DNA of 9,338 bases from Clostridiaceae bacterium AF10-41 (GCA_027686065.1 JAQCTH010000104.1:1-9338); one strand, 5' to 3'. Positions 1 to 6,525 are shown, numbered from the stretch's first letter. The notes: generated by a model from the sequence alone, not told the origin. Numbers and translations: made by a program.

Positions 1-2
1 AT

Positions 3-362
3 TTTAAATATATACCAATAAAGAAAAAATCCATTGATATATTTTTAGACTATGGAGGTAGTAGTAATTATTGGTTTGATAAAAATGATTTTTCATTTGA
101 AGATATATTACAATACTTAAAAGAAGATTCATATAGTGCTTTATCATATATTTTATTTAAAAAATTTGTATTAAGTAACCCTATAAAAAGGGAAAATAGA
201 AGGAATTTTAATATTAATTATATTAAAGAAGAACTAAGTAAATATGATTTTACTATGATATCAGATCAGAAATCAGATTATTTAAATAAGCCTAGTATAT
301 ATGAAAATTATTTTTCGGATAACGAGGAAGTTTATTCATATTTATATTTCGGAAAAAGGTAG
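3..362 (+). CDS. 3' end of an unidentified protein, possibly a class I SAM-dependent methyltransferase (partial)
   Basis: This is an open frame of 119 codons running from the window edge to a TAG at 360-362; its start lies outside the window. The visible protein is soluble-looking, rich in Asn, Lys, Tyr and Phe, and has no membrane segment. The stretch IPIKKKSIDIFLDYGG near its beginning resembles the region after the SAM-binding half of class I methyltransferases, where a phrase like LPF-x-D-x-SFD-x-V is followed by a strand and a loop. The last residues (YSYLYFGKR) fit the closing strand of the same fold. The glycine-rich SAM-binding motif would be upstream and is not visible, so the family call is a guess; the coding call is firmer. 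The stop codon lies within the stem of the terminator that follows, so nothing downstream is expected to be co-transcribed. Confidence 0.6.
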   Translation, partial: FKYIPIKKKSIDIFLDYGGSSNYWFDKNDFSFEDILQYLKEDSYSALSYILFKKFVLSNPIKRENRRNFNINYIKEELSKYDFTMISDQKSDYLNKPSIYENYFSDNEEVYSYLYFGKR

Positions 363-384
363 GGTTGACCCTACCTTTTCTTTT
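354..384 (+). terminator. Rho-independent terminator overlapping the upstream stop codon
   Basis: GGTAGGG (358-364) pairs perfectly with CCCTACC (369-375) around a TTGA loop. The stem extends by four A-T pairs (354-357 with 376-379), and the tract TTTTCTTTT follows. This is a textbook intrinsic terminator. The TAG that ends the upstream reading frame (360-362) is part of the 5' arm, so a ribosome finishing that gene would sit on the hairpin. Confidence 0.9.
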
Positions 385-414
385 AATATATCCAAAATAT
401 CAAAAAATATAGGA

Positions 415-443
415 TTGATATGGTGTATAGAAGATGTTATACA
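415..443 (+). promoter_or_regulatory. Predicted sigma-A promoter of the MFS gene
   Basis: TTGATA (415-420) serves as -35. A 17-base spacer leads to TATACA (438-443) as -10, with an extended TG at 435-436. Transcription would start near 450, directly in front of the ribosome binding site at 451, giving a leader of only about 14 bases. This is a pattern match only; in such A+T-rich DNA chance matches occur, but spacing, the TG element and the position after a terminator all agree. Confidence 0.55.
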
Positions 444-450
444 ATTTTCT

Positions 451-457
451 AGAGGTG
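451..457 (+). promoter_or_regulatory. Ribosome binding site that fixes the MFS start
   Basis: AGAGGTG lies six bases before the ATG at 464. The earlier in-frame ATG at 434 has no Shine-Dalgarno sequence and lies upstream of the predicted transcription start, so 464 is the better start. Confidence 0.7.
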
Positions 458-463
458 ATAAGA

Positions 464-1729
464 ATGAAATATATAAAGAATAAAGAAGATAGGAACTCTA
501 TTTTATTTTATCTAGCAAATTTAATATCAATATTTGGTACAGCCATATATACTTTTGCAATAAGCTTATATACATTAAAGATAACAGGATCAAGCATTAG
601 CTTTTCTACCACTTTGATTTTAAGTATATTGCCAATAATTATATTGAATCCTTTTGTAGGAGTAATAGCAGATAAATTTAATAAGAAGAAGTTAGCAGTT
701 ACAGCTAATATTTTAAATGGGATATTTTTATTTATAATATATTTAATTAGTAATTGGAAGGGGTTGAGTATAGGGATTATTTATATAAGTACTTTTGTTA
801 TTACAAGCATAAATATTATATTTGATATAAGCATAGATTCAGCTATTCCTAACATTGTTTCAAAGGAAAAGGTAGTTAATATTAATTCGGGAAATAGAAT
901 AATAGATTCAATATCTTCTGTGTTAGGACCAGTATTAGGAGGAGTGGCATTTGCTATTTTTGATATAGAAACTTTTATATTAATAAACTCTATTTCATTT
1001 ATAGTTTCAGCAATCATAGATACTTTAATTGATTTTAAATATAATACTGATAATGAATTAAATGAAAAGGATAATGAAAATATTACTGTTGGGAAATTAA
1101 ACTATTTTAAGGAAATAGCAGAAGGATTTAGATATTTAACAAGGAAAAAATATATTATTAAAATTTTATCTATATTTATAATATTTAATTTTTTTATATC
1201 TTTTTCAGTTACAATTCCAATACCAATTATATTGAACAATATATTAGAAGTTCCAGCTAAAAGTTATGGATTAATTCAGGGAGGGATTCCAGTAGGCATG
1301 ATAATAGGTGCATTTGCAGTTAAAAAAATTATGGCTAAATATAAATTAAACAATATTTTTTCTGCAATGGGAATAGTTATGTCAGTTAATATAATATTAC
1401 TATCTATTCCTCTATTATTCAAAACTATAAATAATATAAATGTATATATACTGTACTATTTAATTATAATGATATTTATGGGTATATGCATATCTTTAGT
1501 TGATATTCCATTTTCATATACTATGCAAACTAATGTAGAAGAAGAATATAGAGGAAGATCTATCAGTTTAACAATGAGTATAGTAAAAGTAGTAGTTCCA
1601 ATATCTTATATAATATCAGGAGTTTTACTTCAAAGTATAGAACCTTATATAGTAGTTCTATTTGGAGGAATTTCAGTATTAATAATAAGTATAATATTTT
1701 TTAAGAAGGCGGATCTATCATACAACTAA
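464..1729 (+). CDS. MFS family exporter (drug:H+ antiporter-3 / macrolide-efflux type)
   Basis: The product is a 421-residue polytopic membrane protein, expected to be a proton-driven exporter in the cytoplasmic membrane; its substrate cannot be told from the sequence. Hydrophobic segments run almost throughout, in two halves separated by a charged loop at about residues 190-230, as in 12-segment MFS proteins. The signature loop after the second segment is present as GVIADKFNKKK (66-76), matching the family pattern G-x3-D-[RK]-x-[GN]-[RK]-[RK]. Also typical of the MFS_3/MefA-like branch are N-x-GNRIID followed by GPVLGG (141-160) and an Arg-rich loop, EEEYRGRS (359-366), in the C-terminal half. 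A start at 434 would add ten residues but lacks a ribosome binding site. The gene stands alone, with its own promoter and a terminator on each side. A self-protection or drug-efflux role is the usual guess but is not shown here. Confidence 0.9.
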   Translation: MKYIKNKEDRNSILFYLANLISIFGTAIYTFAISLYTLKITGSSISFSTTLILSILPIIILNPFVGVIADKFNKKKLAVTANILNGIFLFIIYLISNWKGLSIGIIYISTFVITSINIIFDISIDSAIPNIVSKEKVVNINSGNRIIDSISSVLGPVLGGVAFAIFDIETFILINSISFIVSAIIDTLIDFKYNTDNELNEKDNENITVGKLNYFKEIAEGFRYLTRKKYIIKILSIFIIFNFFISFSVTIPIPIILNNILEVPAKSYGLIQGGIPVGMIIGAFAVKKIMAKYKLNNIFSAMGIVMSVNIILLSIPLLFKTINNINVYILYYLIIMIFMGICISLVDIPFSYTMQTNVEEEYRGRSISLTMSIVKVVVPISYIISGVLLQSIEPYIVVLFGGISVLIISIIFFKKADLSYN

Positions 1730-1774
1730 AAATTAAGAATACAAAATAATTATTTATTTTAGTTAAGAATTCTT

Positions 1775-1802
1775 AAAAGGGCTGTCCATGGACAGCTCTT
1801 TT
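1775..1802. terminator. Bidirectional terminator hairpin between convergent genes
   Basis: AAAAGGGCTGTCC (1775-1787) pairs with GGACAGCTCTTTT (1790-1802), with a single G-T pair at 1780/1797. The A run on one side and the T run on the other make it usable from both strands, ending the MFS transcript (stop at 1729) and the PHP transcript (stop at 1808). The G-T pair is a wobble only in the plus-strand RNA; in the minus-strand RNA it becomes an A-C mismatch, so the hairpin should be somewhat stronger for the MFS gene. A 14-base palindrome, TTAAGAATTCTTAA (1763-1776), abuts it. Confidence 0.8.
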
Positions 1803-1807
1803 ATGGT

Positions 1808-2644
1808 TTAGCTATAAGATAGAACCCAATTTAACATTGAGACTATGTGATCTTCTTGAGGAATATTAACATCTCCAACACTTCCATGCCCTTTATCATT
1901 AGGGATACCATGACAGTCAGATCCGCTTGAAATAAATAAATTTCTGTCTTTAGCTAATTTCAAAAACTTCTCTGTATCAGTTTTTTTATTCTTATAATAA
2001 ATAGCTTCAAGTCCATCGAATCCTAAATCCAATAAATCTCCAACTGGTGTTTTCTTAACTAATACAGGATGTGCTAGAAAAACTAAGGCATTATATTTCT
2101 TTAATAATTCAATACCTTCTTCTGTAGAAAGTTTAGTAGATGGAATATAAGCTGGGCAATTATTACCTATGAAGTTATCAAAAATATAATCATGATCATA
2201 AGAATAACCAGCATCTATTATAGCTTTTGCTATATGAGGTCTTGCAATAGTATCTTTTCCATTAGATAAAACCTTATTTATATCAATTTTAATATTATGA
2301 TATTTTTTAAGATTATCAACTATCTTATGAGCCCTGGAAATTCTTCTTTCTTTTAACTGGGTTAATATATTATTAAGTTCTGGATGATTATAATTATCTT
2401 TATTAAAAAAGCCTAAAATATGAATTGATTCTCTATTGTATTCTGTAGATAGCTCTATTCCAGGAATAAATTTAACATTAAGAGCTTCTGCTTCATTTAA
2501 TGCTTCTTTTATACCAGTTAATGTATCGTGATCCGTTAATGAAACATAGTCTAAGTTCTTTTCTTTTGCCATTTTCACTATATCTCTAGGAGTAAATCTA
2601 CCATCAGAGCAAATAGAATGAATATGCAAATCGCATTTAAACAT
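1808..2644 (-). CDS. PHP-domain metal-dependent phosphoesterase, YciV/RNase AM-like
   Basis: The protein has 278 residues and is predicted to be a cytosolic metallo-phosphoesterase acting on nucleotide or RNA phosphates. The PHP metal site is complete: DLHIHS (5-10; H7, H9) with D14, TDHDT (37-41; D38, H39), E64 in GIELS, H76, H192 in AHPVL, and GSDCHG (241-246; D243, H245). The segment ARPHIAK at 134-140 and the helical insert around residues 90-165 are typical of the YciV subgroup. Known members are a 5'-3' exoribonuclease trimming 5S rRNA in E. coli and a 3',5'-nucleotide bisphosphate phosphatase. Which substrate this one takes cannot be decided from sequence. ATG start at 2644, with AAAGGAG seven to eight bases upstream on the minus strand. 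It is divergent from the folate operon across 132 bases containing a long inverted repeat, so shared control is possible but unproven. Confidence 0.9.
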   Translation of the reverse strand: MFKCDLHIHSICSDGRFTPRDIVKMAKEKNLDYVSLTDHDTLTGIKEALNEAEALNVKFIPGIELSTEYNRESIHILGFFNKDNYNHPELNNILTQLKERRISRAHKIVDNLKKYHNIKIDINKVLSNGKDTIARPHIAKAIIDAGYSYDHDYIFDNFIGNNCPAYIPSTKLSTEEGIELLKKYNALVFLAHPVLVKKTPVGDLLDLGFDGLEAIYYKNKKTDTEKFLKLAKDRNLFISSGSDCHGIPNDKGHGSVGDVNIPQEDHIVSMLNWVLSYS

Positions 2645-2664
2645 ATATCTTCTCCTTTCAAATT

Positions 2665-2703
2665 AATAATATGTAACTTAAAATTTTAAAGTTATATATT
2701 ATT
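2665..2703. repeat. Inverted repeat over the folate promoter -35 region; candidate operator
   Basis: AATAATATGTAACTT (2665-2679) and AAGTTATATATTATT (2689-2703) are complementary at 14 of 15 positions, the exception being a G-T at 2673/2695. The 9-base A/T spacer between them continues the symmetry. The repeat covers the predicted -35 of the pabA promoter and ends two bases before its extended -10. It also lies just upstream of the divergent PHP gene. This geometry suits a dimeric repressor, but no known operator consensus was recognised, and A+T-rich DNA makes imperfect palindromes common. Confidence 0.5.
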
Positions 2704-2713
2704 ATGATATAAT
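2685..2713 (+). promoter_or_regulatory. Predicted promoter of the folate operon
   Basis: TGATATAAT (2705-2713) is a perfect extended -10 element. TTTAAA (2685-2690), 17 bases upstream of the hexamer, is a weak -35, matching four of six consensus positions. Transcription would start near 2720, leaving a leader of about 57 bases before pabA. That leader is A/T-rich and holds no folded element resembling the tetrahydrofolate riboswitch. A weak -35 partly compensated by the extended -10 fits a regulated promoter. Confidence 0.65.
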
Positions 2714-2776
2714 CTATTCATTAAAAATATTTTAACACAATAAATTTACTTTTAATATAAAACATGGAGGACATTT

Positions 2777-3370
2777 ATGCTTTTAATGATAGATAATTAT
2801 GATTCTTTTGTGTTTAATTTAGTTAGGTATATAGAAGAATTAGGAGAAGAAGTTTTAATATATAGAAATGATAAGATAACTATTCAAGAAATAGAAAGGT
2901 TAGACATAGATGGAATAATAATTTCTCCAGGGCCGAAGACACCTAATGAGGCAGGGATATCATTAGAAATTTTACATAAATTTAAAGGCGTAAAGCCTAT
3001 ACTTGGAATATGTCTAGGTCATCAGTGCATAGGACATTATTTTTCTAGTAATATAATAAAAGGAAGAGAACCTGTTCATGGGAAAATAAGTTATATTAAT
3101 CATTCTAATAAAGATATTTTTAAAGACGTAAAAAATCCATTGAGAGTAACAAGATATCATTCACTTATAATAGATAATAGAAATATTAGTAATAACTTAG
3201 AAGTAATTAGTTACACGGAAGATAATGTAGTTATGGGAATAAAACATAAAAAATATCCTATTTTTGGGGTTCAATTTCATCCTGAAGCTGAGATGACAGA
3301 AGATGGGCATAAGATAATAGAGAATTTTATACAGATATCGAAGAATTTTAAGGAGAATAGAGATGATTAA
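2777..3370 (+). CDS. pabA: Aminodeoxychorismate synthase, glutamine amidotransferase subunit
   Basis: This 197-residue class I glutamine amidotransferase releases ammonia from glutamine and passes it to PabB for amination of chorismate. The catalytic triad is visible: Cys79 in GICLGHQ (77-83), and His168 with Glu170 in GVQFHPE (164-170). The N-terminal signature IDNYDSFVFNL (5-15) and the oxyanion-loop motif SPGPKTP (50-56) are those of the TrpG/PabA family. Its length matches stand-alone family members. ATG start, with GGAGG (2766-2770) six bases upstream. TrpG and PabA cannot be separated by sequence alone; the assignment rests on the adjacent pabB. It might also serve an anthranilate synthase, as in Bacillus subtilis, but no trp gene is in view. 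Its end overlaps pabB by eight bases, which suggests translational coupling and equal subunit supply. Confidence 0.95.
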   Translation: MLLMIDNYDSFVFNLVRYIEELGEEVLIYRNDKITIQEIERLDIDGIIISPGPKTPNEAGISLEILHKFKGVKPILGICLGHQCIGHYFSSNIIKGREPVHGKISYINHSNKDIFKDVKNPLRVTRYHSLIIDNRNISNNLEVISYTEDNVVMGIKHKKYPIFGVQFHPEAEMTEDGHKIIENFIQISKNFKENRDD

Positions 3371-4712
3371 AGTTAGAGAAATAAGTACAAGTTACAATCC
3401 TCTTGAAGTGTATAATATTTTCAAAGATGAAATAAATACAATATTACTTGATTCATCTAAAGAAGATAAGATTCTATCTAAATTCTCTTTTATAGGAATA
3501 AATCCTTTTATGCTTTTTGAATCCAAAGGACAAGAGGCATTTATTGATAAAGTTAAGGTTCAAGGAGAGCCTTTTACTGTTTTAGAAAATCTTATAAATA
3601 AATATAAACTTAATAATGATGGATATGATAATATACCATTTATTTCAGGTGCAATAGGCTATATATCATATGATACAGGAAGGATATTAGAAGAACTTCC
3701 AGATACAAGTAAAGAGGATTTTAACATAAGTGATATGAAGTTTATTTTTTACAAGAATATAATAGTTTTTGATTTGGAAAATAATAAACAATACATAACA
3801 TCAATTAGTGATCATGAGTGTGATAAGGTATTGGATTCTTTAGAAGAAAAGATAAAGTTAGCAGATATAATAAAAGAGCAAAATTTTGAGTCTGTAAATA
3901 GAAATTTTAAATCTAATTTTGAAAAGGAAGATTATAAAAATGCAATTACTAAACTAAAAAATTATATTATAAATGGGGATATTTATATTGCTAATATGAC
4001 TCAAAGGTTTTATACAGAAAATGAGGAAGAGTCTTTTGAAATATATAAAAAATTAAGAGTTATAAATAAAGCACCATTTTCTGCTTATATGAATTTTGAA
4101 GATTTTCAAGTGATAAGTTCTTCACCTGAAAGATTTATTGAAATAAATAAAGGAAAGGTAGTTACAAGGCCAATAAAAGGGACAAGACCTAGAGGGAAAA
4201 ATGAAGAAGAAGATATAAAAAATAGTTTAGAGCTTATAAATAGCGAAAAAGATAGGGCAGAGTTATTAATGGTGGTAGATCTTGAAAGAAATGATTTAAG
4301 TAAAGTATGCAAACCTTACTCAGTAAAGGTAACTGAACTATTTAAACTTGAAAAATATGCAACAGTATTTCATTTAGTTTCAACCGTAGAGGGAATTTTA
4401 AAAGATAATATATCATCAGTAAGATGTATTAAAGAATGTTTCCCTGGGGGATCTATAACAGGAACTCCTAAAATTAGAGCTATGGAGATAATAGAAGAAC
4501 TAGAAGGATTAAAAAGAAATCTTTATACAGGAGCTATAGGATATTTTGATTTTAGAGGAAATGCCGATTTTAATATAGCTATAAGAACAATTATTAAAAA
4601 GGACAATAAGGCTTACTTTGGTGTTGGTGGAGGAATAACTTATGATTCTATAGAAGAAGATGAATATAATGAAACACTAGATAAATCAAAGGCTTTAATG
4701 AGGGTATTATAA
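3363..4712 (+). CDS. pabB: Aminodeoxychorismate synthase, chorismate-binding subunit (component I)
   Basis: The 449-residue product aminates chorismate at C4, using ammonia from PabA, to form 4-amino-4-deoxychorismate. An N-terminal anthranilate-synthase-I-like region (about 10-140) precedes the chorismate-binding domain (about 185-449). The latter shows SSSPERF (252-258), the TRPIKGTRPRG block (268-278), DLERNDLSK (306-314), FPGGSITGTPK (360-370) and GVGGGITYDS (420-429). The key residue is Lys272 in PIKGT. PabB enzymes carry this lysine, shown in E. coli to attack C2 of chorismate, whereas anthranilate synthases have PIAGT; this argues for folate rather than tryptophan synthesis. ATG start, with AAGGAG (3350-3355) seven bases upstream inside the end of pabA. 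It ends in TAATG, sharing one base with the pabC start. Confidence 0.95.
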   Translation: MIKVREISTSYNPLEVYNIFKDEINTILLDSSKEDKILSKFSFIGINPFMLFESKGQEAFIDKVKVQGEPFTVLENLINKYKLNNDGYDNIPFISGAIGYISYDTGRILEELPDTSKEDFNISDMKFIFYKNIIVFDLENNKQYITSISDHECDKVLDSLEEKIKLADIIKEQNFESVNRNFKSNFEKEDYKNAITKLKNYIINGDIYIANMTQRFYTENEEESFEIYKKLRVINKAPFSAYMNFEDFQVISSSPERFIEINKGKVVTRPIKGTRPRGKNEEEDIKNSLELINSEKDRAELLMVVDLERNDLSKVCKPYSVKVTELFKLEKYATVFHLVSTVEGILKDNISSVRCIKECFPGGSITGTPKIRAMEIIEELEGLKRNLYTGAIGYFDFRGNADFNIAIRTIIKKDNKAYFGVGGGITYDSIEEDEYNETLDKSKALMRVL

Positions 4713-5455
4713 TGAGAAATGTAATAATAGGAAAAGATAAAATAACTGTAGATAGTGGATATTTTTTTGCTAGAGGGGTATTTGAAACCATACTAGTAAA
4801 AGAAAAGCCGTTGTTTTTAGAAGAACATATAAAAAGGCTTAATAATGGAATTAATATTCTTAAAATTGGAGAAGTAATTGAGGTTGAATATATTAGCAAT
4901 ATAATAAAAGATTTTAATATAAAAAATTGTGTTCTGAAAATAATTGTAACAGAAAAAAATATATTATTAGAAACTAGAGAACTATTATATAAGAGCGGAG
5001 ATTATCTAAGGGGATTTTCATTAAAGATAGCAAAAACAATAAAAAATTCTACATCTAAATTGACATATATAAAGTCTATGAATTATTTAGAAAATATTTT
5101 AGAAAGAGAAGAGGCTTTAGAAGAAGGATATAATGAGGTCATATTTTTGAATGAAAAAGGATATGTCTCCGAAGGAAGTTTTTCTAATATATTTGCTGTG
5201 AAGAATAATGTAATATTTACACCTAAAATTAGTAGTGGAGTACTTCCAGGTGTAGTAAGGAATCACCTTATTAAAAATTATGATGTAATAGAAAAAGAAG
5301 TAACTTTAGATGATATCATGAATGCTGATGAAATATTTATAACTAATAGTTTATTGGGTATAATGGGAGTAAGTAAAGTTGAAAATAGAATTTTGACAGA
5401 AAATAAAATCACAATTAAGATAAGAAAAGAATATGAATCACAAATTGGAAATTAG
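4712..5455 (+). CDS. pabC: 4-amino-4-deoxychorismate lyase (class IV PLP enzyme)
   Basis: The 247-residue product is a pyridoxal-phosphate enzyme of fold type IV, predicted to split aminodeoxychorismate into p-aminobenzoate and pyruvate. The N-terminal DSGYFFARGVFET (14-26) is the usual substrate-side motif of the family. The Schiff-base lysine is predicted to be Lys121 in KSMNYL. The cofactor-binding stretch SEGSFSNIF (153-161, Glu154) and the phosphate-binding ITNSLLG (210-216) follow in the expected order. Branched-chain and D-amino-acid aminotransferases share this fold, so the specific call leans on the position directly after pabB. The ATG overlaps the pabB stop by one base, with only GAGGG (4700-4704) as ribosome binding site, so translation is probably coupled to pabB. 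The length is slightly below that of E. coli PabC. Confidence 0.93.
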   Translation: MRNVIIGKDKITVDSGYFFARGVFETILVKEKPLFLEEHIKRLNNGINILKIGEVIEVEYISNIIKDFNIKNCVLKIIVTEKNILLETRELLYKSGDYLRGFSLKIAKTIKNSTSKLTYIKSMNYLENILEREEALEEGYNEVIFLNEKGYVSEGSFSNIFAVKNNVIFTPKISSGVLPGVVRNHLIKNYDVIEKEVTLDDIMNADEIFITNSLLGIMGVSKVENRILTENKITIKIRKEYESQIGN

Positions 5456-5467
5456 GAGGGGCATTTA

Positions 5468-6022
5468 ATGATAGATAGAGAAAAAGTATTAGAAGGAGTA
5501 AAGTTAATATTAGAAGGTATTGGGGAAGATCTAAATAGAGAAGGTCTTTTAGAAACTCCAGATAGGATAGCTAGGATGTATGAAGAAATCTTCTCAGGAA
5601 TAGGAAAAGATGCAAAAGGCGAGTTAGAAAAAACTTTTACTGTTGAGGAAAATGATTTAGTTCTTGAAAAAGATATCACTTTTTATTCAATGTGTGAACA
5701 TCATCTTGTACCCTTTTATGGTAAAGCACATATTGCTTATATACCAAAAGGAAAGGTTGCAGGACTTTCAAAACTTGCAAGATGTGTAGAAGTTTATGCA
5801 AAAAAACCACAATTACAAGAAAAATTAACTACAGAAGTTGCTGATGCAATAATGAAATATTTAAATGCAGAAGGCGTTATGGTAGTAATTGAAGCTGAAC
5901 ATATGTGTATGACTATGAGGGGTGTAAAAAAGCCAGGAACAAAAACTGTAACAACAACATATAGAGGATGTTTTAAAGAGGATTATCAATTAAGAAAAGA
6001 AGTAATGAGTTTATTAAAATAG
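5468..6022 (+). CDS. folE: GTP cyclohydrolase I (type IA)
   Basis: The 184-residue enzyme opens the pterin branch, turning GTP into 7,8-dihydroneopterin triphosphate and formate in a homodecameric complex. Zinc ligands are intact: Cys76 and His79 in [10 protein letters not shown] (74-83) and Cys147 in EHMCM (144-148). Other family blocks are [13 protein letters not shown] (28-40), [11 protein letters not shown] (95-105) and the GTP-binding [10 protein letters not shown] (148-157). It is the zinc-dependent type IA enzyme, not FolE2, and is full length. ATG start; the ribosome binding site AGGAGGGG (5454-5461) overlaps the pabC stop codon, leaving 12 bases between the genes. The site is close to ideal and much stronger than that of pabC, so FolE may be made independently of upstream coupling. 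Confidence 0.97.
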   Translation: MIDREKVLEGVKLILEGIGEDLNREGLLETPDRIARMYEEIFSGIGKDAKGELEKTFTVEENDLVLEKDITFYSMCEHHLVPFYGKAHIAYIPKGKVAGLSKLARCVEVYAKKPQLQEKLTTEVADAIMKYLNAEGVMVVIEAEHMCMTMRGVKKPGTKTVTTTYRGCFKEDYQLRKEVMSLLK

Positions 6023-6033
6023 GAGGTAGAATT

Positions 6034-6507
6034 TTGGAAAATGTTAATAAAATTCTAAATCATCCTAAGTATAAGAGATTATTAAATGAATTAAGTCAAT
6101 TAGAAATAAATAGAGAGTTTTGTAATCATACCATTGAACATTTTTTAGATGTTGCAAGAATTGCGTATATAACTGTATTAGAAAAGGGATTAGGATATAA
6201 TAAAGAAATAATATATTCAATAGCATTATTACATGATATAGGAAGAGTTATGCAATATAATGAAGGAATAGATCATCATAAGGGTAGTGCTATAATAGCA
6301 TCAGAAATATTAGAAGATACAAATTTTTCTAATGAAGATAAAGAATTAATTATTAAATGCATAAAAGAGCATAGAAAAGAAAGTGATGATGAGCTTTCAA
6401 AAATAATATATAAAAGTGATAAACTTTCAAGAAATTGTTTTAACTGCAAATCTTATAATGATTGTTATTGGGATGAAAATAAAAAAAATAAAATTATAAA
6501 ATTATAA
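6034..6507 (+). CDS. HD-domain metal-dependent phosphohydrolase inside the folate operon
   Basis: The 157-residue cytosolic protein carries an HD domain with all expected metal ligands: His36 in HTIEHFLDVARIA (32-44), His67-Asp68 in ALLHDIGRV (64-72), His81/His82 in DHHKGSA (80-86), His113 and Asp129 (YKSDKLSR, 127-133). The extra histidines resemble the binuclear HD group that includes the Ap4A hydrolase YqeK. A C-terminal tail holds Cys135, Cys138 and Cys144 (CFNCKSYNDC), which could bind a metal; the tail ends in a Lys/Asn-rich stretch. It starts with TTG, justified by AGGAGGT (6021-6027) six bases upstream. It sits 11 bases after folE and 18 before folP. HD enzymes hydrolyse nucleotide phosphates, so a role in removing phosphates from dihydroneopterin triphosphate is an attractive inference, not shown. 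Alternatives are a nucleotide house-cleaning enzyme or a regulatory nucleotidase. Confidence 0.85.
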   Translation: MENVNKILNHPKYKRLLNELSQLEINREFCNHTIEHFLDVARIAYITVLEKGLGYNKEIIYSIALLHDIGRVMQYNEGIDHHKGSAIIASEILEDTNFSNEDKELIIKCIKEHRKESDDELSKIIYKSDKLSRNCFNCKSYNDCYWDENKKNKIIKL

Positions 6508-6525
6508 GCTAAAGGGGAGAGAAGT

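Noticed and set aside
434..463. Upstream ATG as MFS start
   Set aside because: No Shine-Dalgarno sequence, and it lies within the predicted promoter; the ATG at 464 has AGAGGTG at proper spacing.
301..483. 60-codon plus-strand open frame
   Set aside because: It starts inside the incoming gene in another frame and runs through the terminator and the MFS promoter; there is no ribosome binding site and no recognisable protein.
781..1017. 78-codon minus-strand open frame inside the MFS gene
   Set aside because: It is antisense to a well-supported membrane protein, with no ribosome binding site and composition explained by the sense codons.
1763..1776. TTAAGAATTCTTAA palindrome as an operator
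   Set aside because: It lies between convergent genes beside a terminator, where no promoter is expected; probably chance or an extension of the terminator.
2645..2703. Promoter for the PHP gene on the minus strand
   Set aside because: TATTAT at 2671-2666 could be a -10 box, but no -35 fits and transcription would begin next to the ribosome binding site; too weak to list.
2723..2732. AAAATATTTT palindrome in the pabA leader
   Set aside because: Such short A/T palindromes are expected by chance in DNA of this composition.
2714..2776. Tetrahydrofolate riboswitch in the pabA leader
   Set aside because: The leader is short and almost entirely A/T, with no paired elements or conserved G-rich segments of that riboswitch.
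4106..4312. Minus-strand open frame inside pabB
   Set aside because: It is a Ser/Phe/Leu-rich shadow of conserved pabB motifs on the other strand.
4648..4899. Minus-strand open frame across the pabB-pabC junction
   Set aside because: It is a shadow of two coupled genes with no independent support.
5452..5679. Minus-strand open frame over the start of folE
   Set aside because: It is antisense to the folE start and its ribosome binding site; the translation is low-complexity Ser/Phe-rich.
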